A stretch of DNA of 64,000 nt from Sipunculus nudus (GCA_026874595.1 CM049308.1:25260367-25324366), one strand, 5' to 3'; positions 1 to 12,700 are shown, counted from the first letter of the stretch. Notes: generated by a model from the sequence alone, not told the origin. Numbers and translations are program-made.

Positions 1-547
1 AAACATTGTGGAGTTCTGGCTAGGCCACACGCAAAATATTATGGCTCTATTTCTTTTTTCTTTTCTTTACTGGTCGAAACACAATACATATAATTTAGCA
101 AGCTTGCCTAGAAATGTACTTTAATTCTTGAAGGGTAATTTAAGCTCAACACTGTATGAAGTACATTTTCATTCCTTTAAGAGTTTTAAAGGGAATTCAT
201 GCCATAGCACAGATTAGCAACATTACCAAGGATCACATCCTCTTTCTGATCCATGAGTTGATCCACAAAAAAGAAGAGTTTTCTATTTAATCATTACTGC
301 CAGGTTCCTGGATCACCTTGGAATGAAATATTAGTTTGTAAAAAATCCAATTGTTGACATGAAATGCAGGCGCGGATCCAGGAATTTTTGCAGGGGGGGG
401 GGGTCAACGGTTGTCATTTGGTGATTTCCGAGCAATTAACCTGTCATGAGAGTGAGTGAGAGAAAGAGAGAGAGAAGAACCACTATACAATTTTCAAATA
501 CCTAACTCGTCTCGTTATATAAAAAAAAATCTCTGTATATCACACAG

Positions 548-3500
548 TTTGCTCTGGAAGCAACAGGGAGAGAACGGTGGGGAGGAAGATTTTCTGCCCC
601 GACAACATACTCCCTCGTCAACTACAGCCCAAACCAGACGGACATTCAAGTCCTAGCCAAATATGACCAGTGGGAATTTGGCAGGCATTCAATCGGACAG
701 AGTTTACCATGGATAGATAAAGACCATGTCTGTGCCCTCTTGACCACCAGAGTCCTGGCGTCAAATTGGTATGGTACCCTTGTGATGAAACCTTGTTATG
801 CTTTCGAAGAAAATGGGCCATCAGCTTGGCTTATGTCTGGATCCCATTACGTGAATAAAGCTACACCAGTTTACTATTGGTTACGCGAAAATGTCCCAGG
901 TATGTGTTTTGGATATGACACTCATCACGAGACTTTATATAAAACAAGTGACCCATGGGTCATGACGCTCAGCCAACTGACATGTTGACAATATGTCCTT
1001 GAACAGGCAACTAATTAAGATAATGTAAATGGCATCATCGTTCATGCATATTAGCTTAAGCTCATCCAGACCCATAAGCACACCAAATTTGATTACAACC
1101 CAACAAGCCTTTCCTGAGGAATCTGGCATTTAGTGTGTATTTTGCATTATTTCTGGGGTGCTCTAACATACCCCGAAACTCTGGGTATATAGTTCAGAGT
1201 GACCCAATTTCAGCTTTCTGGGGAGAACTTTCAGGATGTCAAGATAGAAGATTCTGGGTCCAATGGTTAGGATTTACTTTGGTATCAAATTTTTAATTAT
1301 TCTTGGGAGTGCTTATAAGCCCCATAGCTAGGAGAATATGGTTAAATAGAGACCTAATTTCAGGATTCAAATGAGAATTTTCATGGACCTCCCTGGATTT
1401 TAAGTTAGAAGATTCTAGGTCCAATGGTTATGATTTGTGCCCTGCTTTGGTATCAAACTTTAAATTATGCTAGGGGTCCTTGTAAGCCACATAGCTCAGA
1501 AGATATGAGTAACAGACACCTGATTTCAGGTTTCCAAGGGTATTTTACACGGATCTCCCTGGATATCAGGTTGGAAGATTCTAGAACTTATTGTTATGAT
1601 TTGTGCCCCGTTAACAGATGACAACATCTTTAAGGGTCTCAAAAACAGAGAAATAAAAATAAAAAAAATTAAAAAAAATACAGGTGGTGCCACCAGCCTG
1701 CAGAAACTGATGAAACATTCTATGACCAGTATCTATGCAAAGAATAATGGTGATCAATGCATTAGTTGTTCAGATACTTGAGCTATTATATCAAATTTTC
1801 TATGTTTCTTGAAGGGGGGGGGGGGTATTTCGAAGCCCCATAGCTCAGAGGTTATGGGTATCAGAGAACTAATTTTAGGTTTCCAAGGAGACTTTTCATG
1901 AGCCTCCCTTCATGTCAAGAAAAAAGATTCTAGGTCCGGCCGTTACAATTTGGGCCCCGTTAACAGATGATCGCATCTTTACCGGTCTCAAAAATAGAGA
2001 AAATCGTAAAAAATTTGAAAAAATAAAGATGGCGCCACCAGACTGCAGAAACTGATGAAACACTCCTTGATCAATATCAATACAAAGAATCATGGTGATC
2101 AATTCATAAGTTGTTCAGATACTTGAGCTTTTGTATCAAATTTTCCATTACTCTGGGGGGGTACTTCGAAGCCCCATAGCTCACAGGTTTTGGGTTATAG
2201 AGACCTAATTTTAGGTTTCCAAGGAGACATTTCATGGGCCTTCCTGCATTTTAAGATATAAGGGTCTAGGTCCAATCATAACCATTAGTGCCCTGTTGAC
2301 AGATGACCACATCTTTTAAGGTCTCAAAAATAGAGAAAAAAATCATTAAAAAAATAGAAAAAATACAGGCTGCACCACCAGTCTGCAGAAAATTAAAAAA
2401 AAAAATCCATGATCAATATCCATGCAAAGAATCATGAGGATCAATGCATTAGTTGTTCAAATACTTGAGCTTTTGTATCCTATTTTTCTTCATTCTTGGG
2501 GGTACTTCGGAGCCCCATAGCTCAAAGAATATTGGTAACAGAGACCTAATTTCAGTTTTCCAAGGAGATCTTTCATGGGCCTCTCTGGATGTCAAGTGAG
2601 AAGATTCCAGATTTAGCAGTTACGATTTGTACCTGGTTAACGGACAGACGGACGGACGACGGACAAAGAGTGATTGCTAAAGCTCAGATGACTTACAGTC
2701 AGCTGAGCTAATAAACATAACATCACAAACCCAGCTCCATCATCCAGGCCCGCTGGAGATGTAATCAATCCTCCATAGAAATGACGTCATTGCGGTGAAA
2801 TCATGGCTGTAATAGGACTACACACAAATTCATTGGAATGCATAAAGCTAAAAAAATCATTTCGTTGTTCCTCTGTTTGATTGTATACAAAATATTTGTA
2901 AACAAGTGAATATCTTTCGAGATGATTTGATCGAATTGTGTAAGATGGCTAAAAGAAATGTAATTAATTCTAGGTTTGGATCTTTGGAAACATTACAAAC
3001 AGAATAAAAAATATTGCATTAACTAAAGCATCAACCAGCCGCGTTCTTACATTTACTCGAATCGGCTATATATAAATTGTAAAAATTAATTGCTCCTTTC
3101 CGCAAACGTTAATTAATATTCATGTGCTCTTTGGTGAAACTTTGTTATAATAAATAAGGCTTAAAGAAAGAGACGGGAAGGGTCATGAAATACCATCTGT
3201 CAACGGAGGTAATAAATTATCATGCAAGTATATCTTATATAACGACCTTTTGCAGGAACTACTGAAACGCCAACACTTCTCCCGATCAGTGAAGCTGATG
3301 TTACTCGCCGGCCGATGGCGTGCGACAACGTGTCCCGATTGGTAGATAAAAACCTTCAGACCGGTCTGACTCTACCCGGAAGTGGAGGACCCGGATGTAC
3401 AGCCTCTTTCACGATCAACATGCCATCAAACAACACCGCAAGCATGAACTTTCTGGTACGTGTTTTTGGGGAAAATCTTGGCACAGAAAATCTGATCGTG

Positions 3501-3692
3501 GCCCACGCGGAAACACAGTCTCTGTCCAAAGGCTGGTTCAAATTGTGTCACGTGAATAAAAATTTCGCCGGGGTGGACGAACTTGATTTCGCCTGTGACA
3601 TGACCACTCCCAGCGTGCTTCATTTGGTTGTGTTCGCTATGGAGGAGGACATTACAGTCACAGAAATCATAGCGATCAGAATGAATTACTGA
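548..3692 (+). CDS. Fibrinogen-related secreted protein, unit A copy, exons 3 and 4 only (5' exons off window)
   Basis: Exon 3 is 548-899 (acceptor cacacag, donor G|GTATGT, phase 0 in and phase 1 out). Exon 4 is 3,256-3,692 (acceptor ttttgcag, ends in TGA). Exon 3 encodes the second half of a fibrinogen C-terminal (FReD) domain, about 117 residues running from [13 protein letters not shown] to YYWLREN. Exon 4 encodes about 144 residues of a C-terminal domain that starts with a short Thr/Pro linker and has the pattern [15 protein letters not shown]. That resembles the VDGNxxT start of F5/8- or fucolectin-type galactose-binding domains, an inference from pattern only. Intron 3 is 2.36 kb and filled with a mollusc-type repeat. 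The product differs from the unit B copy at three residues: N/K in exon 3, and S/R and N/Y in exon 4. The ORF starting at 456 is not this gene's frame. Confidence 0.75.
900..3255. repeat. Intron 3 (unit A), with a mollusc-type repeat of diverged tandem segments at about 1,150-2,720
   Basis: Landmark phrases such as 'gccccatagctca' and 'gagacctaatttcagg' recur near 1,306, 1,470, 1,815, 2,155 and 2,500, with spacings of about 150-165 and about 340 bp. The segments also share a run starting 'gtctcaaaaatagagaaa'. The right end carries a GGACGGACGACGGAC tract and then GTCAGCTGAGCTAA, the reverse complement of the TTAGCTCAGCTGA end of another repeat at 23.1 kb. No coding potential was seen. The remainder of the intron (2,720-3,255) holds nothing recognisable. 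Confidence 0.7.
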
Positions 3693-4084
3693 ATTGATGT
3701 TACATAATCACTGGAGTTATTTTTGTTTAAGATGATTTTAATTGACCACGGTAAACAAGAAATGTTTTGGTGTTGCAAATTTAAAGCCAGATTTGAATTT
3801 GGGAAAACTGAACGAAAGTAATGAACTGAGCATAACATTATATAACCTTTTTCTAACATTTTACTGATATAGTGTCTTCAGAATTCTCATATTTGAATAA
3901 TATAGAACAGGTGTGAACATAAAAAAGTACGACAATTCTTTAATACGTAATCACGAAAGTAGAATTATATCCAAAAATAAAATTCTGCGGACGTACAGTG
4001 CTAAGTAAGGCAAGCATTTAAACATTGTGGCGGTTACCTTGACAAAAAAAAGGATTTATATACAAAGACTTAGTCTTTACATTA

Positions 4085-4963
4085 CAGTAGAACGCGGTAT
4101 TTCCGAAAACGTCGGGGGACTAACATTTTGTTCGGGAAATGGTTTTCGGATAAACATTCAAGTGTCTGTTTCTCCGAGTAAGGATATGTAGCAACTTCAT
4201 TTTGTATTCGACAAGTTTCTCTCAACTATTTTGGACATCGATAATAGTGGATCTACCGATGTTGAAATCTTTGTGGTGATGGCAGTCACCATGGTCAAGG
4301 ATTGCCCGCTTGCCATCAAAGCGTAACGCCGTCCGTTTTTTTTCTTCTTTAATTCGATCCATATATTTGTCAAATGACCGTAGTGGTCTTGTGTTAGTAG
4401 AGTTCTTCTTAACGGGAACAGTGAAATGATGAATAGGCTAAATAATAATAATTTAAGAAGATGACACAATTGCTCTTGGGAGTGAACTGCTCATGCACAT
4501 GGCCCGTCTAGCACCTAACCTGCACGAGCACAAACGGGGAGTGAATCATATTTCACTGATGCCCATTCAAGTAACCGCTGCGGTTCGGCCTGATATACTA
4601 GTAGTATCCCAGTCGGCGACCGCTGCCTGCTTAAGGGACGAACAAGATATTTTTTATAACTCAACATATGCTTTTGGATAAACTCTGCCGCTTTCCAGGG
4701 ACATAGGGAGGCCGAGCGTTACTGGACTTGCAGTAGTTTCCATACCTTTGCTCCCAGACAACATAATCAGCCCAGGACTAATTAATTAGGTCACCACTGG
4801 GCTTACACACCTGACTACAAACCCTGGTGACTCGTAATTACAAAAATTTATGTCATATATTTATATGCTCGAACAAAATTCGTAAAACATTTCGGTTCTA
4901 CATTGAAATTTGGGAAAAAAGAATTCTCTAAAAAACGGCGTTCGAAAAAATGGCGTTCTACTG
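4085..4963. mobile_element. Pogo/Tigger-like non-autonomous DNA transposon (MITE), unit A
   Basis: Terminal inverted repeats CAGTAGAACGC at the left and GCGTTCTACTG at the right are flanked by TA on both sides (4,083-4,084 and 4,964-4,965). Length is 879 bp. The subterminal sequence (ggtatttccgaaaacgtcgg) fits the CAGT-GAAC terminal style of pogo/Tigger MITEs. There is no transposase; the 62-codon ORF at 4,493-4,681 lies inside and has no recognisable features. Confidence 0.75.
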
Positions 4964-5279
4964 TATATATTGTTTTCTTTTAATTGTTTTTTTTTTTCAT
5001 TTTAATTATTTTATTCAATTATAGGCGCAGTTGACAATTTGCGTTTTCTTGGGGGGAGGGGGGGGGGGGTCAAGGTACCTTTTGTTCCCCTCAATTTTCA
5101 TTGAACAAAATATGTAACTAGAAAAGGGGCAGTGGACAAGCAGCTACATGTATCCGCCAAATCACAGAAGCATTGGTAAAGTAAGGCATTGAATGCTCCT
5201 GACATGAAATGATTCCAAATATGTAGCACCAGTGATGCCAATTGAACGTCTTATATATGTGAAATTTTCACCAAAAACT

Positions 5280-5753
5280 AATCTACAGATGGATACAAAA
5301 AGTGCAAAATGTCAGGCCGAGACACCAATCTACTAATAAGACAACGTGTTTTAATGTATTCTATATAAACGGAACAGTAGATGGCGCCATCTGTCTGGTC
5401 TACAACAAAGCTATCCAAGAAGGATAACCATGCAGAATTTCAGACCAATACATTGAACCACTCCTGAGAAATGAGCGATTTTTACCTAGAGAAAACTAGC
5501 GAAAGGAATTACGCAAAAAATTGCAATTGGTAGTATGGATAACGAGATGGAGGTTACCAAGATTTATGGACATGTATAATTTCAAGCCAATACAGCTAAC
5601 CACTCTTGAGAAGAAAGCATCAATGTATTCTATAAAAACGGGAAGGTAGGTGTTGCCGCTTGACTGGTCTACGAGATAACTCTCCAAAATAGATGGACAT
5701 GCCAAATTTTGGACCATTAAACCACTACACTGATATATGAGCAATTTTCACCA

Positions 5754-5790
<37 letters not shown>

Positions 5791-5795
5791 TCTAA
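5280..5795. repeat. Diverged tandem repeat of about 265 bp, two units, plus a TG microsatellite
   Basis: A block around 5,349-5,500 ('aatgtattctatataaacgg', 'ctggtctac', 'gaaccactcctgag') recurs, diverged, at about 5,610-5,755. It is followed by a TG dinucleotide run at 5,756-5,788. Unit B keeps only the first block (46,870-47,050), so the second block plus the TG run is the roughly 255 bp present only in unit A. No coding features. Confidence 0.6.
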
Positions 5796-5829
5796 TTCCA
5801 TTTTGAAACGAAATAGTTGTGACATCATT

Positions 5830-6243
5830 AGTTCAGGACGAGTAACATACTGGTCAAGCTGTCAGCGGATGTATAGATTCATTATATATAATCTTTGAAT
5901 GTCAGCTGACAAATTGTTTACGTGAAGCATTCAGCACTTTTGTTCTCGTGTTGCTCAAATGTTTCACTCGCGTGAAACCATGTATTACGTGGGTCTAATT
6001 AAATGGCATGGGTCTTTGTATAAAGCATCGCCTGGCCGCGAGGCATTTTATCAAGGCTGCAAGTCTTGCATATACATGTACTAAATGCGATTTGTTGCAA
6101 ACCTAGCGCTATTTCGGCCCTCTGACATTAGAGAGTCTCCGACCAGAGTAATTTCGTATACTAGATGTAAAGTCAGGCTTTCAAGAACAATATACTGCCG
6201 ACTGAGTCGTATTGTCAGGGCTATTGCAAACCACCAACAATTC

Positions 6244-6245
<2 letters not shown>
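5830..6245. repeat. Segment paralogous to 25,870-26,170, ending at a TA microsatellite
   Basis: This stretch aligns by eye with 25,870-26,170: shared landmarks are 'ggatgtatagat', 'aatctttgaatgtcag', 'tttcactcgcgtga', 'catgtattac', 'gggtctaatta', 'ataaagcatcgc' and 'ccaccaacaattcg', in the same order. The unit B copy is at about 47,095-47,533. It records an intra-unit duplication older than the A/B duplication. The open frame here, which continues into an Ile-Tyr run, is just microsatellite translation. Confidence 0.6.
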
Positions 6246-6292
<47 letters not shown>

Positions 6293-6305
6293 TATATATA
6301 TATAT

Positions 6306-6795
6306 TTAATCTAAACATCCTTTCACGCTCCTCTGGCATGTTTGGGGGGGGGGGGGAGGGGTCGAGCAATTATGGGTTACACCTAAGAAAGGCAAACTTA
6401 TCTCTGGCATATAATCATCCAAGCTGTCATACTTCCGAAACATCCTTCCTCACTCCTACCTCATATAACTCACAGCGGGCATGTTCGCCGTAGGGAGAAA
6501 GTATCTTTTTTTTAAAATACCATACAAAAAAAAATATGGGGGAAATAAAAACTTTCCATTCATCTTCATTCATTCGCACATTCACCCTTCCTTCTCTCCT
6601 ACACACCTTTGCTCTTACCAAGGGTGAAACCAAAAATATAAGGCAAGATTTGTTGTTATGGCCGCCTTGGGCGACTAAAAAACGACATTTTAATAGTAAC
6701 AGTACGTGCAACATCCGTGTACAATTGATTGATATTCATTTTAACCTCCCTCCTTCGAAGTGGGGTCCGATCATGAAAACGCCATCAAGAATTAA
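6306..6795 (-). repeat. B2 repeat (outer end) of the YR retrotransposon
   Basis: Starts at TTAATCTAAACATCC directly against the TA microsatellite and is about 97% identical to B1 at 7,710-8,187. Both contain a poly-G run and the phrase 'ggggtccgatca' near their inner end. Confidence 0.8.
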
Positions 6796-7154
6796 ATTAT
6801 ACTCCTTGATGTAGGTACATGTTAACTAAAAATGTTCACTTTTTACTACTTCAGTAGGTATAGACAGGCGTTTAGCGATGTTCATATAGTCTGAGTTGCG
6901 GAGTTTTGTCAATCCCACCACACTTTGTTCAGCGCCCCATTTTCCTGCAGAAATGTTTCAGTGCCCTTTGAAGCTTGGAGTTATCATGTTCCCTGGAGAC
7001 AGTTTAGGGTACCTGGTGCTCAATTCTGGCTGTAATCTTGTACGAATGACATGAAGAATGCGAGGCTACGTCCGAAGAATTCTGTAACAAACTAAAATAA
7101 CAATGTAAATAAAAAATAATTGAAATGGGTGGCATTGATGGGGTGGTGGTGGGA

Positions 7155-7709
7155 AAAATAGCACGTTGTCTCTGATGTAAAATCTGATGTGATGCCCTAT
7201 CCTGAAAAGGCTGCTTATAAAACCTGTCTTCTGGACCAAAAGGGGGTGACCATTGGTCAGCGAATAATAACCAATCAGAGAAAAGGAAGGGGCAATTAGC
7301 TCCGCCCATGTTCAAGCTGATGCCAGCTGTGACTACACCCGTCATTGTCAGACAGGTTTGCAAGCAGGGGAGGGGGTTCCAAAGGAAATTACGTAATACC
7401 AAAAGGAGGCCCCCTTAAAGGCATTAGCAAGAACATACTTGAAGTAAGAACAATTTGAGTGTCTGTTATCAAGATTAAAATACCCGACCAGCTTGATATC
7501 AAATTAGTACATCTGTGAGGGGGAAATACAAGGATCAGCTATATATGTGTAGTAGTTAATTAGCTATAATGGACTGATTACAAAGTCCAGGAAATAGAAA
7601 CCTTACTTGCTGGTCCAAAAGTTTACCATATTAACAACTTAACAATTAACAGAAACAAAATCATGATATTTTGATTAAAGTAGCTCTATGCTATGCATAG
7701 ACCTTGTAT
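7155..7709 (-). repeat. A2 repeat of the YR retrotransposon
   Basis: About 98% identical to A1 (13,720-13,767 plus 20,078-20,586). It retains the uninterrupted 'ctgatgtgatgccctatcctg', the empty site for the LINE that split A1. Its end GTAT meets the B1 start TTAATC, giving the closed junction from which both element ends are derived. Bases 6,796-7,154, between A2 and B2, have no counterpart in A1 or B1. Confidence 0.8.
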
Positions 7710-8187
7710 TTAATCTAAACATCCTTTTACGCTCCTCTGGCATGTTTGCCGGGGGGGGGGGGTCGAGCAATTATGGGTTACACCTAAGAAAGGCAAACTT
7801 AGCTCTGGCATATAATCATCCAAGCTGTCATACTTCCGAAACATCCTTCCTCACTCCTACCTCATATAACTCACAGCGGGCATGTTCGCAGGAGGGAGAA
7901 AGTATCTCTTTTTTAAAATACCATACAAAATAAAATATGGGGGAAATAAAAACTTTCCATTCATCTTCATTCATTCGCACATTCACCCTTCCTTCTCTCC
8001 TACACACCTTTGCTCTTACCAAGGGTGAAACCAAAACTATATGGCAAGATTTGTTGTTATGGCCGCCTTGGGCGACTAAAAAACGACATTTAATAGTAAC
8101 AGTAAGTGCAACATCCGTGTACAATTGATTGATATTCATTTTAACCTCCCTCCTTCGAAGTGGGGTCCGATCAGGGAAACGCCACAT
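7710..8187 (-). repeat. B1 repeat of the YR retrotransposon
   Basis: Internal copy of the B repeat, adjacent to A2 on one side and to the element's unique region on the other. Similarity to B2 ends near 8,187, after 'gatcagggaaacgcca'. Confidence 0.8.
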
Positions 8188-8589
8188 GGCCGAAAGGCCA
8201 CCCCACTAATGCCCGGAGAGAGGTTAGGTGCGGAGGTCTCGTGATGGGCAGGTGAAACTTATCATCACTAACTGTACAAAACCCAAACTTGGGCGCTACA
8301 AACTGAATAACATTAGTGTTGAAGAATAAATAGGCTGACTGGCATCACAATACTACAATGAATAATCTACAAGTAATGGACAGGCATGTGTATTTAGAGT
8401 GTATAATGTATACAAATACTTCTTGGACGGGTCTTTTCTAGAACACAAATCCAAGTTTAGACTGTAAATTGCATGAACATACCTACTGAAAACAAACTCC
8501 TGTCGGTATGGGTCCATCCCGGAACACCATCCCCTATTTATTGCTTGGTTTATACTTATCTATATTAATTCAGACCTATGCTTTATATA

Positions 8590-10700
8590 CTATATATTGC
8601 AAAAGATTAAGTCTTTTTCTAGCTTGATGAAATCCCACAAGCTTTGTACAGGGCAAATGGAGGTCGGACGAGTTTTGATTTTGACGACTTGCCTCTCACC
8701 AGGGACTGCATTTTTTGTGTTTATCAGTGTGAGGCTGCAAAATGAAAAGCTTCCTTTCACTACTCCAAATGATACTTCATTCAACTGAACTACTTTGTTG
8801 TTTTCATTTGTGCTGTTTGGGACAAGCTCACCTATTCTAAAAAAAACTGTGAAAGCAGACAGAGTAAAGGGTCTTGAACAAGCATTTGTGATAGTAAGAT
8901 GAGGTTGTAAATTCCAGGTTGTTTATTAACTGTGTTAGCAGAACTTTTGTTATAGGATAACGGGAGTCTACCGATGGCGCACTCTTGAGAGCAGCCTGCA
9001 ATAATCTTTTAACTGCCGGTGATGTAGTCGGGTCTGGAAGACACCTGACTTTATGAATATACGAGAGTGCTGAAGCTGATGTTGCAAGGGTTGATCCGGT
9101 ACAACCATCAGCGAATTTAGCTGTCAAAAATAGGAACACAACCGTAGGGGACAAAGGTATTGTAACCCATTCAGGGTGAATGTGGTTGTTAGCAAACTGC
9201 CTAAGTGCACACCAGACGCCTTTATAGGAACGTTGGGTGGATGGTGCAATACTGTTTCTTATGAGGTTGCATCCTATTTGAAACAGTCTATCTGTAGCGG
9301 CAGTGCTGGGTGATGACTCTGAGACCCTTCTGCCCATGGTGCCATAGTCTTGAAATGCGCCACCTGTAGACGAGAAAGCGCATCGGCCAATTTATTTTTT
9401 ACCCCTGCTATATGCTGCGCCTTGATCTGAATATTAAATTCCAAAGTTGTTCTGACTAAAGCCCTTATAAAAATCATTACATTTTTGTCTTTTGAGCTTT
9501 GTTTATTTATGATATAGACTAAAGCGAGGTTGTCTGTATGCACCTTGAGTCGTTTATTGCGGAGCTGTTTGCCCCATGTTCTTAAAGCTAAGACAATTGG
9601 AACTAGTTCTAGTACAACAATATTGTGCAATTTCCATGGTTTTGGCCAGGCACCATTGAACCATTCAGTTTTGAACACTGCACCATAACCAAATTCCTGT
9701 GTTGCATCTGTGAACAGATTCAACGTGGACGAATTTTCCCAGTTATTATCAAGAAAAAATGATTTTCCATTATGGCTCTCCAAAAAAATCGAGCCAAACC
9801 TGCAAGTCCTCTTTAGTGGCTTTATCTAACCTTGTATGGTGATAAGGTTTTGCTAGCCCAATAGTTTTGTCTATAAGGCGCCTTAAAAAGGGCCTTCCAG
9901 GTATAACCACATTGCATGCGAAATTCAGGTAGCCAATAACTGACTGAAGACCTTTCAACGTCACCTTGTTTTTTTTCTGTAATTCTGTAAGTTAGGATAT
10001 TGCTTTAACAAGTTTGTCGAGGGGTAATTTTGCTATATGATTATATGCGTCTAGTTCTATTCCAAGAAAAGTTAATGCTTTGGTTGGAGCCACTGTTTTC
10101 TCACGTGCCAATGGAATGCCTAGTTGCTCACAAACGTGTTTGAAAGTGCCTAGCATTTTTGCGCATTCTTGTTCGGAGCGACCAATAAACAAAAAATCAT
10201 CCAGAACATGTAGAATGTTGGGGGTACCCACCAAGAACTGAACAATATGCTGAATTGCCGTAGAAAAGTTTCGATATTTTACATGACGATCTACAGCCCA
10301 TTGGAAGGCATCTGTCATGAAAAAATTTGCCTTGCCAAGTGAAGCCTAGCAAAGGATAATCTTTTGGTGAGACTGGGATTAACCTGAATGCTGATTCAAT
10401 ATCTGCTTTAGCCAGGAAAACGTTGTCACATGTATTAATGAGATGAATTGCATCGTCAATTGATGCATAATCTACAGTTGCATGTACTGGTGGAATTCCA
10501 CTGTTAACTGATTCCCCTTCTGGGTATGAAAGATGATGAATCAATCTGAATTTCCCCTGTTCCTTTTTTGGTACTAGTCCGAGAGGTGAGATTACAAAAT
10601 TGGGGAATGGTGGGCTGTCAAAGGGACCATCTATTCTGCCTAACTGCTTTTCTTCATGGAGTTTTGATTCAACTAAGTTTGGATTCTGGTTTAAGGACAC
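8590..10700 (-). mobile_element. Enzymatic part of the YR retrotransposon fossil (RT, RNase H, tyrosine recombinase)
   Basis: On the minus strand about 10.7-10.0 kb is reverse-transcriptase-like (GKFRLIHHLSYPEG, LAKADIESAFR, LDDFLF). About 9.9-9.35 kb is RNase H-like (LFTDAT, ELVPIVLAL, HTDNLA, NKLADALSR). About 9.3-8.6 kb resembles the N-terminal and first catalytic part of a DIRS-type tyrosine recombinase (APSTQRSYKG, then RIGEL). I did not find the later His-x-x-Arg and Tyr blocks, so the recombinase looks incomplete. Fossil and broken. Confidence 0.75.
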
Positions 10701-12010
10701 TAAGTTTTTTTATTCTGAAGCTTTTCGTATTCCTTCATACCCCAGAGAGAAACCAGTGGTGAAACCTGAGTGGAGATATTCTATTATCTCTGAAGAATAC
10801 CCTGTTTGTTCTAAATATAATTTAAGCTTATCTGCCTGAATTGGTGTTAGGATTGCCTTTTTCTTGGCTGCTGTTACCTGTGTTTCTTTGGGGGGTATGC
10901 TGATTGCATCTGTATGCTGGATGATTCTTGGAGCATTGTGCACACTTGTGTGCATACGTGCATGTTGACTGGGTACATGGTCTGCCCTTGTTGAACTTGA
11001 AACAGACCCTGTCTTTAGACCGAAAACGCTGAGGCTGTTCCCTAGGGGAAGGTCGAAAAAGCTGAGGCTGTTCCCTAGGGGAGGGTCGTAAGGTGTTAGC
11101 CATGGCATCCATCCATAATCTAGGGTGCCTAACCTCCCATGACCTGCCATATTTTGCTCTCAGTTTCCTAAAATTTTCATCATATGAGAGCCAGTCCCCC
11201 CCCCCCCCCCCCACTGTTTCTGATTTTTCTGACAGTATCAATATACGTAAGCATATTTGGAGCATGGATGGCTAATGCAGGTTTCTGACAGTAAACTGCC
11301 ATGTATTGTTGGAAAGCTTTTTCCCATTCTGCAAATGATTTGACTACCTTCCCTTTTTTGGAACTACCTCAAATGACGGACCGTTCTGTCCTTCTACTAC
11401 TGAAATGGTATAGCCTTGCTTGTCTTCAGTGGCTAAGGACCATATGTCTACATAAGATTCTGACCATATTTTTGATTTAAATTTATCATCTTCCAGTGTT
11501 CCTAGCAGAAGTCCCTCATCACTATTGTTACCTACAGCTGCAGCTGCCTTTACTCTGAATGAGACCTCCTCACCTGCTATTATGTCATCTGTGGCCTCTT
11601 CAGTGACCGCCTGCAGTGGATTGGCTGTCGATGACATTGCCATCTGGCCCCTAACTTCTGCCATCACTGTTTTGGTAATTGAGGCCACCATGCTGGACAT
11701 CTGTTCCTGTGTCATCATGATGACTTGGCCGCTAGTGGATGGTCCAGGGAGTGCTCAGCTGGTGCTGGGTGTAGCCGGTATCCTGTTTGTCTGTGGCATG
11801 GCCCCTTCCTGGTGTGTGGATTGTGAGGCCGTATCTGGTGAAGTATGCCGGCAAGTAGGTGTACTGGGTTCCACTAAGATAGTGCATTTTTGTGTCGCAG
11901 CAGCCTGTTGTCTTACCCTCCCCCTTTTGGGGACACTTTCAAGGGACTGCGCATATCTCCGTGTTGGCCGCCTCTTCCTTCCTGACATGGCTGAGCTTAT
12001 TAAAAACATA
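10700..12010 (-). mobile_element. Gag-like part of the YR retrotransposon fossil
   Basis: Minus-strand region upstream of the RT part. It includes a Lys/Arg-rich start, an acidic middle and a cluster with Cys/His spacing (CFKFNKGRPC, CTYAHKCAQC) like the CCCH/CCHC-type segment of DIRS-group gag proteins. Two similar decapeptide-scale repeats (PSPREQPQ) are visible. Broken. Confidence 0.6.
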
Positions 12011-12079
12011 AAGAAAGTGAATAAATTAGCAAGACTGAATTTAGTGGGGTGTCATGATCCCACAATTTTTAATTTGCTG

Positions 12080-12700
12080 ATAATATGACTAAGGCATGAC
12101 ATGCTGATCATATGACTAAGGCATGACATGCTGATAATATGACTTAGGCATGACACACTAGGGAGTCGTGGCCAAGAGAAAACAAAAGCCAAGGCATCAG
12201 GTAATTTGTGTACCCGGTGCTAACGACAAATGCCCAAATAAAACCAAGCGGCCCCATCACTGTTTGAAGTGAGAACTATGTTCAAGCATATCTCCAAAAT
12301 ATTATAAAAGGCATGACACACTTCTAACTAGGCTTGCCCTGGCCAAAAGAAAACAAATGCCAAGGCATCTGGATTACATGTGTACCAGATAACCATGATA
12401 AATGCCCAAATAAAACCAAACAGGCCAACCGTCATTGTTTGAAGTGAGAACAAGTTGTTCAAGCACGCCACCTTGTCCACAACTATAATTGTCAAGCATG
12501 ACACACTTCTAACTAGGCTGGCCCTGGCCAAAAGAAAACAAATGCCAAGGCATCTGGATTACATGTGTACCAGATAACCATGATAAATGCCCAAATAAAA
12601 CCAAACAGGCCAACCGTCATTGTTTGAAGTGAGAACAAGTTGTTCAAGCATGCCAAAGCTGATAGTAATGAGGCCAAATTAATTTAAATCACAATACTTT
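12080..12700. repeat. Internal direct repeats, about 180 bp, three units, inside the YR element
   Basis: The phrases 'gcatgacacact', 'ggccaaaagaaaacaaatgc', 'aaatgcccaaataaaaccaa' and 'gtttgaagtgagaac' recur at about 12,145, 12,305 and 12,500. The last two units are nearly identical. Short 'taaggcatgacatgctgat' repeats precede them at 12,090-12,140. No coding potential. They separate the hydrolase-like part from the gag-like part. Confidence 0.75.

Noticed and set aside
456-656. 66-codon frame beginning MREREREE, repeated at 41,876-42,076
   Set aside because: It is out of frame with the spliced FReD exon 3 (548-899 and 41,968-42,319) and starts in an AG-rich run.
4493-4681. 62-codon frame also seen at 46,029-46,217
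   Set aside because: It lies inside the pogo-like MITE and is preserved only because the whole unit was duplicated.
6427-8187. Similar minus-strand frames at 6,427-6,714 and 7,828-8,187 as a conserved gene
   Set aside because: They lie in the B2 and B1 terminal repeats of the YR element; their similarity comes from the repeat.
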